The notes beneath the pieces were generated by a model. The model was given only the letters and a program-made list of their open reading frames with translations. It did not search any database and was not told the DNA's origin. From assembly GCF_015355755.1 (NCBI RefSeq), contig NZ_JACVEE010000008.1, forward strand, positions 1-64,000: a stretch of 64,000 bases of DNA. Direction: 5' to 3'. The stretch is from Nocardia sp. XZ_19_385. GTDB taxonomy: Bacteria; Actinomycetota; Actinomycetes; Mycobacteriales; Mycobacteriaceae. Made by a program: the position numbers and the translations under genes. Below, piece after piece: positions 27,523 to 35,546 of this stretch. Numbering within the stretch: the stretch's first letter is position 1; the number at the start of each line of letters is the position of its first letter.

Positions 27523-28125
27523 GTGACTGTCAAGGGACGACGAGCGGAATACGCCGAAGCCACCCGGACCGCCCTGCTGGAGGCGGGCCGCAAGCTGTTC
27601 ATCGAACGGCGCTACGGGGACTTGTCCGCCGACGAGATCGCGCGCGCCGCCCGCCTCACCCGCGGCGCCGTGTACCACCACTTCACCGGCGGAAAACCCG
27701 GATTGTTCGAGGCCGTCTTCGAACAGGTCGAGCAGGAACTGACCGACCGGCTGACCGCCGCACTCGGCGCCCCAGGTGACCCTTGGGACACCGCGGTCCG
27801 CGCCTTGAACGTCTTCCTCGACGAATGCACCGACGTCGCCTACCAGCGCATCGTCCTCCAGGAAGGCCCCGCCGCCCTGGGCTGGGACCGCTGGCGCGAA
27901 CTCGACGAACAACACATGGTCGGCCTCATCCGCGACCTGGTCGCGCAACTGATTCGCGCCGAGGTCTTCCGCCCCCGCTCACCCGACCTCACCGCCCGCG
28001 CCATCTACGGCCTGCTCACCGAACTCGCCTGGACCCTCGCCGACACCACCGACGATCAGGTCCGCCACGAAGCCGGCCAGATCGCCCTCGACATGATCAG
28101 CTCTCTACGCCGCCACCCCGAATAG
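27523..28125 (+). CDS. TetR-family transcriptional regulator
   Basis: 200 residues. The N-terminal helix-turn-helix is typical: EAGRKLFIERRYGDLSADEIARAARLTRGAVYHHFTGGKPGLFEAVF. The C-terminal ligand domain (RALNVFLDECTDVAYQRIVLQEGPAALGWDRWRELDEQHM) resembles TetR_C groups that sense lipophilic or amine compounds. GTG 27523 gives the standard N-terminus VTVKGRRAEYAEATR; the longer in-frame extension upstream is antisense to the amine oxidase. Divergence and the palindrome in between suggest it represses the amine oxidase / GGT / lipase run. Confidence 0.9.
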   Translation: MTVKGRRAEYAEATRTALLEAGRKLFIERRYGDLSADEIARAARLTRGAVYHHFTGGKPGLFEAVFEQVEQELTDRLTAALGAPGDPWDTAVRALNVFLDECTDVAYQRIVLQEGPAALGWDRWRELDEQHMVGLIRDLVAQLIRAEVFRPRSPDLTARAIYGLLTELAWTLADTTDDQVRHEAGQIALDMISSLRRHPE

Positions 28126-28144
28126 CGTTTGAGCCCAAAAGTTT

Positions 28145-28878
28145 CTACCGGGTGAAGCGGGCGATGTCTTCGGCCACGCGCCGGGGTGCTTCGAAGGGAA
28201 CGAGTGACCGAGGGCGGGGTAGATCCGCAGTTCCGAACCGGGGATGTAGCGATGCAGAACGGCGGAGTTGGCGGCGGGTTCTTGCTCGTCGTTCTCGGCG
28301 CCCAGGATCAGGGTGGGCAGCCGCAGAGCCGGCAGGCTGCTGACGACATTGGCCGACGGGTTGACCAGCCAGTCGGTCAACGCGGCGCGCTGCCGGTTGA
28401 GTCCGGTCAGGTCGACGCCGATCCGGTTGGGGCGCAGCGCTGTTCGTTGCCGCCATGCGGCCAGCGCGTCGGGGTGGCCGCTGAAATACAGCGGAATGAC
28501 CCGCTCCGCGGGCGCTGTCGGGTCGAACGCCGGCGCGCCGCGAACCAGTGCGGGCAGATCCGGCAGCACCTGCTGTGTTCCACCAGGACCGGTGCCCATC
28601 AGGATCAGCGCGCCGACGTCGCCAGGATGGTCCACCGCCAAACGTTGCGCGACAAAGCCTCCGAGCGAGTAGCCCACGACGGTAGGCCGGTCCAGTTGGA
28701 GAGCCTGGATGAGACCGGCAGCTTGATCCGCCAACTGCTGAACGGTCAACAGCGCGGATGCGCTGGCCGCGGTCCGCGCCGCGCCGTCGGAATCGAACAT
28801 GACGACACGATTGGTCGCGGCCAACCGGTCGAGCAGCGCCGGATCCCACAACGCGCTCGTGGTGGTGCACTCGATTCA
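28145..28878 (-). pseudogene. Broken alpha/beta hydrolase
   Basis: The frame starting at TTG 28851 reads LWDPALLDRLAATNRVVMFDSDG and contains the nucleophile motif VVGYSLGGF and the catalytic His region YPALGHSF, so it is an alpha/beta hydrolase. Two defects are visible. Upstream, an in-frame TGA at 28876-28878 cuts off the strand, HG and oxyanion-hole part expected before LWDP. Near the end, after GHSFP, the frame runs into sequence unlike the family, while a frame one base away gives PFEAPRRVAEDIARFTR and a stop at 28145, a typical ending. One base appears deleted near 28200. No intact start is found. Confidence 0.7.
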
Positions 28879-29172
28879 ACTTGACCGCTCGGGCGCGAAC
28901 CCCATCGCGTCGGGCGGATCTGTTGTCGTGCACCGAAAATGGACAATCGACGACGAAGCGCTCACGCCGGTCTCCTTCCGTTACCGAGTCCCCTCCACCC
29001 CGTAGCAGCAGCCCTGGTGGTCTGCAGTGGAGCTCCGCGACGTTGAGACGGTTTTGGAAAACGCCCGCATGGGGCAGCAAGCGGGGCGCGTGCTGGTGCG
29101 TAACACTGATAGGGCGCCGGACGATTCGCAAAAGGGGGAGTTAATCCGACTTCGAGAGGGGTGTTACAAGTA
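28879..29172. other. Gap of about 290 bases with no recognisable gene
   Basis: It lies between the broken hydrolase and the PD-(D/E)XK-like gene. Open frames here have no family resemblance and no continuity with the hydrolase. It marks the transition from high-GC chromosome to the lower-GC accessory patch and must contain the promoter of the gene at 29173; AGAGGG at 29155-29160 is a possible ribosome-binding site. Confidence 0.5.
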
Positions 29173-30387
29173 ATGGCCAGTCATCCAGCGAATGACGTCG
29201 ATGCACAGGGCTGGATGCCCATATTTGACGACGTCGATCGAAATAACGCAGCTCCGGCCGGGCACGGAGAATCTACTTTTACGTTCCTCAACCGCATCCC
29301 CGGTGAATACTGGGAGCAGGTACGCCTGCTTTTGCAGGCTTGGGCAAGCCGGATCGACCACCCGGGTGAATACGAATCAATTCGGAGCAGATTTCGTAAG
29401 GCGGACAACTACGTTTTTAACAGTACGTTCTTGGAGCTATACCTCCATGAATGTTTGCTTAGAGCGGGATATGCTGTCACAATCCACCCCGACGTCCCTG
29501 GCACCTCGCGTCATCCCGATTTCTACGCCGAGCGTGATGGCGAGGGGTTCTACCTTGAAGCAATCTCGCCGGCAGCTAGCGATGAAGTCAAAGGTCGGGC
29601 TGCACGAACGGCACAGTTGTATGACTCGGTGAACTCGATAAGAAGTAACAACTTCCATCTCTGGGTTACTGAATTGACAACCGGAGCTAGATCTGTGCGT
29701 GTGAGACAGTTGCGAAATATGCTTGAAGTCTGGCTGGATTCACTCGACCCCGATGACTTCACCGAGGTTTCGCAGTGGCCTGTGAAAGATTGGCAGTGCG
29801 ACGACTGGCATGCATCCTTCAAAGCAATGCCGAAAGCTACCCATCACCGAACGGCCCATGTGGAGGCTATCGGAGTTTACCCCGCGACAGTCCAGCGTGT
29901 CGACGATGCACCGACAATCCTCGGCGCTTTGTCGAAAAAGCATAAAAGATATGGCGACTTAGCGAAACCGTATATTGTCGCTATTGGAACGTACATACTC
30001 GGAACGGACCGATTTGATGAAAGTAATGCCCTTTACGGCAACTTGGAGTACGAGCTCATGTTCGCGCCTGATGGCGAACTGGCGCGAGTGCAGCCGGTCC
30101 GCGACAGAAATGGCTTTTTCGGCATACCGGATTCCTGGAAAAACTGTCACGTCTCTGCGGTGCTGTTGGCAAACCAGTTGATGCCATATCATTTCCATAA
30201 GTCCTCGGTTGCCACGCTCGAGTTATGGAGACACCCCGGAGCGCATTATCAGCTCGCTCACGAGTTGGGTATGCCATGGGCTGAGATCACTTTCAATAAT
30301 GGATTGGGCGTCAAGCCTAGTCCAATCGACCCACTAGAATTCTTTGGCCTTCCTAGCGATTGGCTTGCCGGCAATCCATGGGCCTAG
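29173..30387 (+). CDS. Uncharacterised protein with PD-(D/E)XK-like nuclease core
   Basis: 404 residues. The segment from about 85 to 132 looks like the core of a PD-(D/E)XK restriction-endonuclease fold: a helix with Glu 88 (FLELYLHECLLRAGY), a strand, PDF with Asp 116, then FYLEA with Glu 129. The usual Lys after the last acid is missing (EAI instead of EXK), so the active site is either altered or the domain inactive. A C-terminal region FFGIPDSWKNCHVSAVLLAN...LELWRHPGA is reminiscent of widespread unannotated proteins. Base composition is near 50-55% GC, well below the neighbours, and codon use includes many AT-ending codons, which points to horizontal transfer. GTG 29161 is an alternative start. 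A role in defence is an inference from fold and location. Confidence 0.7.
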   Translation: MASHPANDVDAQGWMPIFDDVDRNNAAPAGHGESTFTFLNRIPGEYWEQVRLLLQAWASRIDHPGEYESIRSRFRKADNYVFNSTFLELYLHECLLRAGYAVTIHPDVPGTSRHPDFYAERDGEGFYLEAISPAASDEVKGRAARTAQLYDSVNSIRSNNFHLWVTELTTGARSVRVRQLRNMLEVWLDSLDPDDFTEVSQWPVKDWQCDDWHASFKAMPKATHHRTAHVEAIGVYPATVQRVDDAPTILGALSKKHKRYGDLAKPYIVAIGTYILGTDRFDESNALYGNLEYELMFAPDGELARVQPVRDRNGFFGIPDSWKNCHVSAVLLANQLMPYHFHKSSVATLELWRHPGAHYQLAHELGMPWAEITFNNGLGVKPSPIDPLEFFGLPSDWLAGNPWA

Positions 30388-30527
30388 CAGTAGCTCTCGA
30401 TGCCTGCGGCGAGCTCACTTTCACCGTAGGAGGAGAATGTCGGTTCGGGTCGTCTAAACCATTCCGGGGTCGGCTCGCCTTGTACGCAAAGCTTTCCCAA
30501 TCTCGCCGGCCGCGCGTTTCATCTGGA

Positions 30528-31235
30528 CTATCGGATAACAGGACCGTCGCTCGCGTCAGTGAATACCAACGCTGGGCTCGCGCCGAGGCTGCAGGCGAAC
30601 AATCGCTCCCCAACTTCAGCAAGCACCCCGAATCTAGCTCCTGTGACCGGACCTAGATCGAGCCCGTAACCGTTTCCAGCAATGGCGAACCCGAGGGATT
30701 CGTAGAACGGTTCGAGGCGGCGGTCGGCGGAAAAGGATCCATAGACCAACTGCACCCCTCCGGCTTTCATGATCTCGAGGGCGTGCCGGACCGGCCGCCC
30801 TCCGCCGCCCGCTCCGCGGTGCTCCCGATCGATGGCAACGATCTCAAGCTTCATTAGGCGCACCAGCGTTGCCTCTTGTACTTCGGAGCCGAACGGTGCT
30901 ACACCATCGACGTATCCACGTTGCGGTCTCGCCACCAGGCCACCGATGACTTGCCCTTCGACGTCGGCGCTGAGTACGACACTTCGCGCATAAATTGCCC
31001 TCGCGACGCCGTGCCTTCGCATGGTCCTCGTCAATTGGATCCTGAATTCTGGTCGCACTGCGATGCCAAGCTGATTCTTTCGCTGTGCTCGCGATAGTGA
31101 CGGACCGTTGCCGCCGACGATGCTGTCCCCGACCCCCGCGAGTTCCACCCACCGGCTGTAGTGCTGTTCGATCTCTGCCGCCGAAGCGTGCTTGATCCTG
31201 ATGTCGTGTTCCGGCTGAATCCCCATGTGCTGCAT
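30528..31235 (-). CDS. GNAT-family acetyltransferase
   Basis: About 235 residues. The acetyl-CoA binding part is visible as VRLMKLEIVAIDREHRGAGGGGRPVRHALEIMKAGG, with an (R/Q)XXGX(G/A)-type loop, and the closing FYESLGF motif of GNAT proteins. The N-terminal third (IEQHYSRWVELAGVGDSIVGG) is specific to this protein. Several ATG codons compete: 31235 has GGAT upstream, 31226 and 31271 are alternatives. The substrate is unknown. It lies in the lower-GC patch between the PD-(D/E)XK-like gene and the integrase remnant, convergent with the former. Confidence 0.75.
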   Translation of the reverse strand: MQHMGIQPEHDIRIKHASAAEIEQHYSRWVELAGVGDSIVGGNGPSLSRAQRKNQLGIAVRPEFRIQLTRTMRRHGVARAIYARSVVLSADVEGQVIGGLVARPQRGYVDGVAPFGSEVQEATLVRLMKLEIVAIDREHRGAGGGGRPVRHALEIMKAGGVQLVYGSFSADRRLEPFYESLGFAIAGNGYGLDLGPVTGARFGVLAEVGERLFACSLGASPALVFTDASDGPVIR

Positions 31236-31694
31236 TGTGATCCATGGCACTGGCATCGCGACGATAACCACAAATATGGGGGCCGGGACTGCCGGCGGAG
31301 GTGTGTCTGCCCCAAGCGATCCATTGGGGTTCTGCAGGGGGTTGTGCGCCCCCGTTGCCCGACTCCATCAGCGGCTTAGTTCGTGTTGCCCTCCCCGTAC
31401 AGGGTCGCGTCTCGCCCGCAGCTGCGGGTTTGGTTGTCCGAAAGTAAGGGCGAGAGCAATTTCGGGGCTTGCGGCCGCGGTAATGCCATGAGACAGAGCG
31501 TAGACACCGTCTGTACCCACTGCGATCACAGTGACCAGTGTCGACGTTGCAACAAGGCCGACTCTGGTGGCCAAATGTTCGACGAGAGTATCTGGCCGCC
31601 GGTGCGGGGTTTGGAAACGTGCGTACTTATTTCGCCCTCTCATCTGGTGTTTTCGCGGTGCTGTCTGCTTGCCTGCCGCACGGACACCTAGAGG
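31236..31694. other. About 460 bases without a convincing gene
   Basis: Several short frames are open on both strands (for example 31383-31691 +, 31368-31778 -), but none has a family motif, a ribosome-binding site or consistent codon use. The stretch sits directly upstream of the integrase remnant and probably contains decayed integrase or element sequence. Confidence 0.45.
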
Positions 31695-31954
31695 GAGTTC
31701 CGCTGGGTGTTCGATCAGGCGACGAAGATATGGGTTTGGAAGGTGTTGTGCCACATAGTCTTCGGCACACCGCCGCATCGCTGGCGATCAGCGCTGGGGC
31801 GAACATCGAGGTGGTGCAGAAGATGCTGGGCCACAAGACGGCGACGCTGACCCTGGATCTCTACGGGCATCTATTCCCGGACGATCTCGACACCGTGGCC
31901 GACGGGATGGATGCCGGAGCGAAAGCTGCTGCGGACCAATTGCGGACTGCATGA
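31695..31954 (+). pseudogene. Remnant of a tyrosine integrase (C-terminal catalytic part)
   Basis: The end of a phage-type tyrosine recombinase is clear: PHSLRHTAASLAISAGANIEVVQKMLGHKTATLTLDLYGHLFPDDL contains the catalytic R-H, the GH histidine and the nucleophile Tyr. Just upstream a different frame reads EFRWVFDQATK (31695-31727), which is the normal preceding segment, so there is a frameshift near 31725-31730; that frame has a TAG at 31689. The rest of the integrase (core-binding and first half of the catalytic domain) is absent. The stop at 31954 lies about 45 bases from the tRNA-Leu 3' end, the classic position for an integrase of an element inserted in a tRNA gene. Confidence 0.85.
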
Positions 31955-31966
31955 GGGGGAAAGATC

Positions 31967-31996
31967 GGTGGCGGCTCCCAAAAAGGGGCCGCCACC
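31967..31996. terminator. Hairpin between the integrase remnant and tRNA-Leu
   Basis: A 9-bp perfect stem (31967-31975 with 31988-31996), extended inward by CCC/GGG, has A5 in the loop on the + strand and T5 on the minus strand. It lies four bases from the tRNA 3' end and may terminate tRNA transcription from the right or the remnant from the left. Confidence 0.6.
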
Positions 31997-32000
31997 TCGG

Positions 32001-32084
32001 TGCCGATGGTGGGACTCGAACCCACACATCCTTTCGGATAACGGTTTTTGAGACCGTCGCGTCTGCCAGTTCCGCCACATCGGC
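32001..32084 (-). tRNA. tRNA-Leu (anticodon CAA)
   Basis: On the minus strand the gene starts GCCGATGTGGCGGAA, has an anticodon arm ACGGT-CTCAAAA-ACCGT with anticodon CAA reading UUG, a long variable arm typical of tRNA-Leu, the T-loop GGGTTCGAGTCCC, and ends CATCGGC plus discriminator A. CCA is not encoded. Its 3' end faces the integrase remnant and the accessory patch, which makes it the likely attachment site of a former element. Confidence 0.96.
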
Positions 32085-32310
32085 TAGCACCGGGAGAGAA
32101 CTATAGCCCGTCGGTGGCGCAAACCGCGAACCGGTTGCGACTTGTGTCACCGCCACCCGGTTTGCGCAGGGTATATACGGTCTGAGCGCGGGTGAACGGT
32201 ACTCTTTACATCACTCGACGCCCGCGGCGGGCGGGCGGAGGCTTGGGTAGATCGGTCTCGGCTGCCGTGCGGTGCGTTGGGACAGGCATCGGAACCAGAG
32301 GGGTCTACCT

Positions 32311-32928
32311 ATGAGTGAAACAGCAGGGGGCGCCGGCTCGAAGCGCGACGCCGGGGCGAAGCGAGTCGTCGTTGCTGAGGATGAGGCGCTCATTCGGATG
32401 GATCTGGTGGAGATGCTGACCGAAGAGGGCTACCTGGTCGTCGGTGAGGCCGGCGACGGTCAGCAGGCGGTGGATCTGGCCGTGGAGCATCGCCCGGATC
32501 TGGTCATCATGGATGTGAAGATGCCGCGCCGCGACGGTATCGACGCCGCTGCGGAGATCGCCTCCAGACGTGTTGCGCCCGTGGTCATCCTGACCGCGTT
32601 CAGTCAGCGCGATTTAGTGGAGCGGGCCCGCGACGCCGGCGCCATGGCCTATTTGGTGAAGCCGTTCACCAAGTCGGACCTGGTGCCCGCCATCGAGCTG
32701 GCCGCCAGCCGCTTCCACGAGATCACCGCGCTGGAGAGCGAAGTCGCCAATCTGTCCGACCGGCTGGAGACGCGCAAGCTGGTCGAGCGCGCCAAGGGTG
32801 TGCTCATGCAGACCCATGGTCTCTCGGAACCGCAGGCTTTCAAGTGGATTCAGCGCACCGCGATGGATCGCCGCACTACGATGAAAGCGGTAGCCGAGGT
32901 AGTGCTGGAGAACTTGACACCGAAGTGA
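32311..32928 (+). CDS. pdtaR: Response regulator with RNA-binding ANTAR domain
   Basis: 205 residues. The receiver domain (about 18-135) has the acidic pair EDE, the phospho-acceptor Asp 68 in VIMDVKMP, and Lys in VKPFTK. The ANTAR domain follows (about 145-200: LETRKLVERAKGVLMQTHGLSEPQAFKWIQRTAMDRRTTMKAVAEVV). It is the orthologue of mycobacterial PdtaR (Rv1626), which is phosphorylated by the PdtaS sensor kinase and acts on nascent RNA by antitermination. ATG 32311 follows AGAGGGG. The kinase gene is not in the window. A hairpin terminator-like structure follows. Confidence 0.95.
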   Translation: MSETAGGAGSKRDAGAKRVVVAEDEALIRMDLVEMLTEEGYLVVGEAGDGQQAVDLAVEHRPDLVIMDVKMPRRDGIDAAAEIASRRVAPVVILTAFSQRDLVERARDAGAMAYLVKPFTKSDLVPAIELAASRFHEITALESEVANLSDRLETRKLVERAKGVLMQTHGLSEPQAFKWIQRTAMDRRTTMKAVAEVVLENLTPK

Positions 32929-32945
32929 CCAAAGACGGTCGTTTG

Positions 32946-32970
32946 CCAGCCCTCGGTCGCTGGGGGCTGG
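32946..32970 (+). terminator. Probable terminator after pdtaR
   Basis: CCAGCCC at 32946-32952 pairs with GGGCTGG at 32964-32970, followed by AAAATTT. The stem is 7 bp with an 11-base loop, so it is weaker than the other terminators in the window. Confidence 0.55.
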
Positions 32971-33132
32971 AAAATTTGCTCAGACTTCACGCGATCTTCA
33001 GAAAACCTTCGAAATAACCGCACTCGCATCATCCGAATGTGATGCGGATCTAACGTACCGGCGCTATGTTCTGGACGGGCCAACGTAGTAGGTCCACCCT
33101 GATGAGGGTTCAGCAGGACGTAGAGGTGAGAC

Positions 33133-34374
33133 GTGCTTAGTTCGACATGGCGCAGTCGTTCCACGCGAGGCGCATTGGTTATCAGCGCTGCCGCCGCGCT
33201 GGTGCTGTCCGGATGCAGTGACAAGTCGACCGATGATGGGAAGGCCACCGGGACCGAGGGGAACGGTGGCGCTCTGACCATCACCCCGGTCGCGCAGGTC
33301 GACACCGACGGCAAGGAAGTGCCGGCCGCCACGACGGCCAAGGCCGCCGATCCGGCCGGTGACGGCAAGGCCACCTGCCCGGCGGGCACGGCCATCGCTT
33401 TCGCCGGACCGCGAACCGGTCCGAACGCGCAGCTCGGACTCAATATCGAGTACGGCATCAAGGTCTCGCTCAAGGCGCACAACGACGCGAACCCGGGATG
33501 CAAGATCGAGCTCAAGACCTTCGACACCGAGGGTGATCCGCAGAAGGCCACCTCGGTGATTCCGCAGATCATCAACGATCAGTCGATTGTCGGCCTGGTC
33601 GGCCCGACCTTCTCCGGCGAGACCCGGGCGACCGGCAAGATCATCAGCGACGCCGGCCTGGCCGCGCTGACCGCCTCGGCCACCAACGCCGGTCTCACCA
33701 AGAACGGCTGGACCCACTTCTTCCGCGGCCTGGCCAACGACGACGTACAGGGCCCGTCCGTCGGCAAGTACCTGGTCAACACCGCCAAGTACAAGAAGGT
33801 CTGCGTCGTCGAGGACAACAGCGACTACGGCACCGGCCTGGCCAAGAGCATCAAGGAAGGCCTCGGTGCCGCCGCGGACCCGAGCTGCGCCGCCGCCATC
33901 AAGGCCGGTGACAAGGACTTCTCGGCCACCGTCACCAAGATCAAGGGCGCGAACCCGGACGCGATCTTCTTCGCCGGCTACTACGCCGAGGGTGCGCCGT
34001 TCGCGGCCCAGCTGAAGTCCGGTGGCGTGAAGGCCACCTTCGTCGGCCCGGACGGTGTCAACGATCCGCAGTTCATCCGGCAGGCCGGTAGCGCGGCCAA
34101 GGGCGCCACGCTGACCTGCCCGTGCGGTCCGGCTCCGGAGAAGTTCACCAAGGACTACCAGGCGATCAACAACGAAGCGCCCGGTGTGTACTCGGTCGAG
34201 GGCTACGACCTGTCGACGATCCTGTTCAAGGGCATCGACTCGGGCAAGCAGACCCGGGCGGACCTGCTCGCGTTCGTGAAGTCCTACAGCGGTGACGGGC
34301 TGGCCCGTAACTACAAGTGGAGCCCGGACGGCGAGCTGGAAAAAGCGCTCATCTGGATTTACACGGTCAAGTAG
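33133..34374 (+). CDS. livJ: Branched-chain amino-acid ABC transporter binding protein
   Basis: 413 residues, type I periplasmic-binding protein of the Leu/Ile/Val family. The signal peptide ends in the lipobox LSGC (Cys 28), so it is a lipoprotein. The mature region starts with a Thr/Gly/Lys-rich linker, then AIAFAGPRTGPNAQLGLNIEYG, TEGDPQKATSVIPQIINDQSIVGLVGPTFSGETRATG and IFFAGYYAEGAPFAAQ. GTG 33133 has AGAGGTGAG directly upstream. It heads a run with livH, livM and a fused livGF. The hairpin after it probably allows extra binding protein relative to the membrane parts. Confidence 0.94.
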   Translation: MLSSTWRSRSTRGALVISAAAALVLSGCSDKSTDDGKATGTEGNGGALTITPVAQVDTDGKEVPAATTAKAADPAGDGKATCPAGTAIAFAGPRTGPNAQLGLNIEYGIKVSLKAHNDANPGCKIELKTFDTEGDPQKATSVIPQIINDQSIVGLVGPTFSGETRATGKIISDAGLAALTASATNAGLTKNGWTHFFRGLANDDVQGPSVGKYLVNTAKYKKVCVVEDNSDYGTGLAKSIKEGLGAAADPSCAAAIKAGDKDFSATVTKIKGANPDAIFFAGYYAEGAPFAAQLKSGGVKATFVGPDGVNDPQFIRQAGSAAKGATLTCPCGPAPEKFTKDYQAINNEAPGVYSVEGYDLSTILFKGIDSGKQTRADLLAFVKSYSGDGLARNYKWSPDGELEKALIWIYTVK

Positions 34375-34399
34375 TCGGGTAGCCCGCGGGCACGACAAC

Positions 34400-34442
34400 G
34401 CAGCACGCATGGGGTTCGTGCGAATCCCATGCGTGCTGCTTT
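34400..34442 (+). terminator. Hairpin (partial terminator) between livJ and livH
   Basis: A perfect 14-bp stem (34400-34413 with 34426-34439) with a 12-base loop is followed by a short T run (TTTC). It lies 25 bases after the livJ stop and 36 bases before livH. Read-through is expected since the downstream genes have no other obvious promoter. Confidence 0.8.
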
Positions 34443-34478
34443 CGTGACCCGGGGCGATTGGATGAGGGCGAAATACGC

Positions 34479-35546
34479 ATGACAACAACCGCATTGGCCG
34501 ACGGAGTACAACTCCTCGGCGGATCGATCGACTTCAACTACAACGGAGTGATCGATAATTTCTGGCAACTGACCGTTGACGGAGTGACCTACGGCGCCAT
34601 ATACGCCCTGGTCGCCGTGGGCTATACCTTGGTCTACGGCGTGCTGCGGCTCATCAATTTCGCGCACTCGGAAATCTTCATGCTCGGCTTGTTCGGGCAG
34701 CTGATCGGCCTGCTGATCTTCGGCTTCTCCCCGGCGCCGGACGCGTATTCCCAGGGCGCCGCCCTGACGGTCGTGTTCCTGGTGGGGGCGGGCCTGATCG
34801 GCGCGCTCATCTCCGGCGGCGCCGCAGTCGGTTTGGAACGTATCGCCTACCGCCCGCTGCGCCGGCGCGGTGCGAAACCGCTGAGCTTTCTGATCACCGC
34901 CATCGGCATGTCGTTCGTGCTGCAGGAATTCGTGCACTACATCCTGCCGAAGTTGAAGTTGCCGGAGCAGGTGGGCCCGATCGGCGGCACCACGCTGGGC
35001 GGCACCAATGCGCAGCAGGGTGTGCAGATGGTCGAGCAGACCGATCTGTTCGGCTTCGGTGGCGCCTCCATCACGAACATCATGATCATCATCGTGGCCG
35101 CGGCGGTAGTCCTCGCGATCGGCACCGAATACCTGATCAACAGAACGAAATTCGGCCGCGGCATCCGCGCCGTGGCACAGGACCCGGACACCGCCACGCT
35201 GATGGGCGTGTCCCGCGAGCGGGTCATCATGCTGACCTTCCTCATCGGCGGCATCCTCGCCGGTGCGGCGGCTTTGCTCTACACGATCAAGATCCCGAAC
35301 GGGATCATCTATTCCGGTGGATTCATCCTCGGCATCAAGGCGTTCAGCGCGGCGGTGCTGGGCGGTATCGGCAACCTGCGCGGCGCGCTGCTCGGTGGCC
35401 TGATCCTCGGTGTGGTGGAGCAGTACGGCCAGTTGTTCTTCGGCACCCAGTGGCGTGACGTGGTCGCGTTCGTGGTGCTGGTGTTGGTGCTGATGATCCG
35501 GCCTACCGGCATCCTCGGCGAGAGTCTCGGAAGGGCACGGGCATGA
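34479..35546 (+). CDS. livH: Branched-chain amino-acid ABC permease LivH
   Basis: 355 residues with about eight membrane helices. LivH features are seen: VDGVTYGAIYALVAVGYTLVYGVLRLINFAHSEIFMLG near the N-terminus and FGRGIRAVAQDPDTATLMGVSRERVI as the cytoplasmic coupling loop, then LGGIGNLRGALLGGLILG. ATG 34479 follows GAGGG; the in-frame ATG at 34458 is an alternative. Its stop overlaps the start of livM (ATGA). Confidence 0.94.
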   Translation: MTTTALADGVQLLGGSIDFNYNGVIDNFWQLTVDGVTYGAIYALVAVGYTLVYGVLRLINFAHSEIFMLGLFGQLIGLLIFGFSPAPDAYSQGAALTVVFLVGAGLIGALISGGAAVGLERIAYRPLRRRGAKPLSFLITAIGMSFVLQEFVHYILPKLKLPEQVGPIGGTTLGGTNAQQGVQMVEQTDLFGFGGASITNIMIIIVAAAVVLAIGTEYLINRTKFGRGIRAVAQDPDTATLMGVSRERVIMLTFLIGGILAGAAALLYTIKIPNGIIYSGGFILGIKAFSAAVLGGIGNLRGALLGGLILGVVEQYGQLFFGTQWRDVVAFVVLVLVLMIRPTGILGESLGRARA

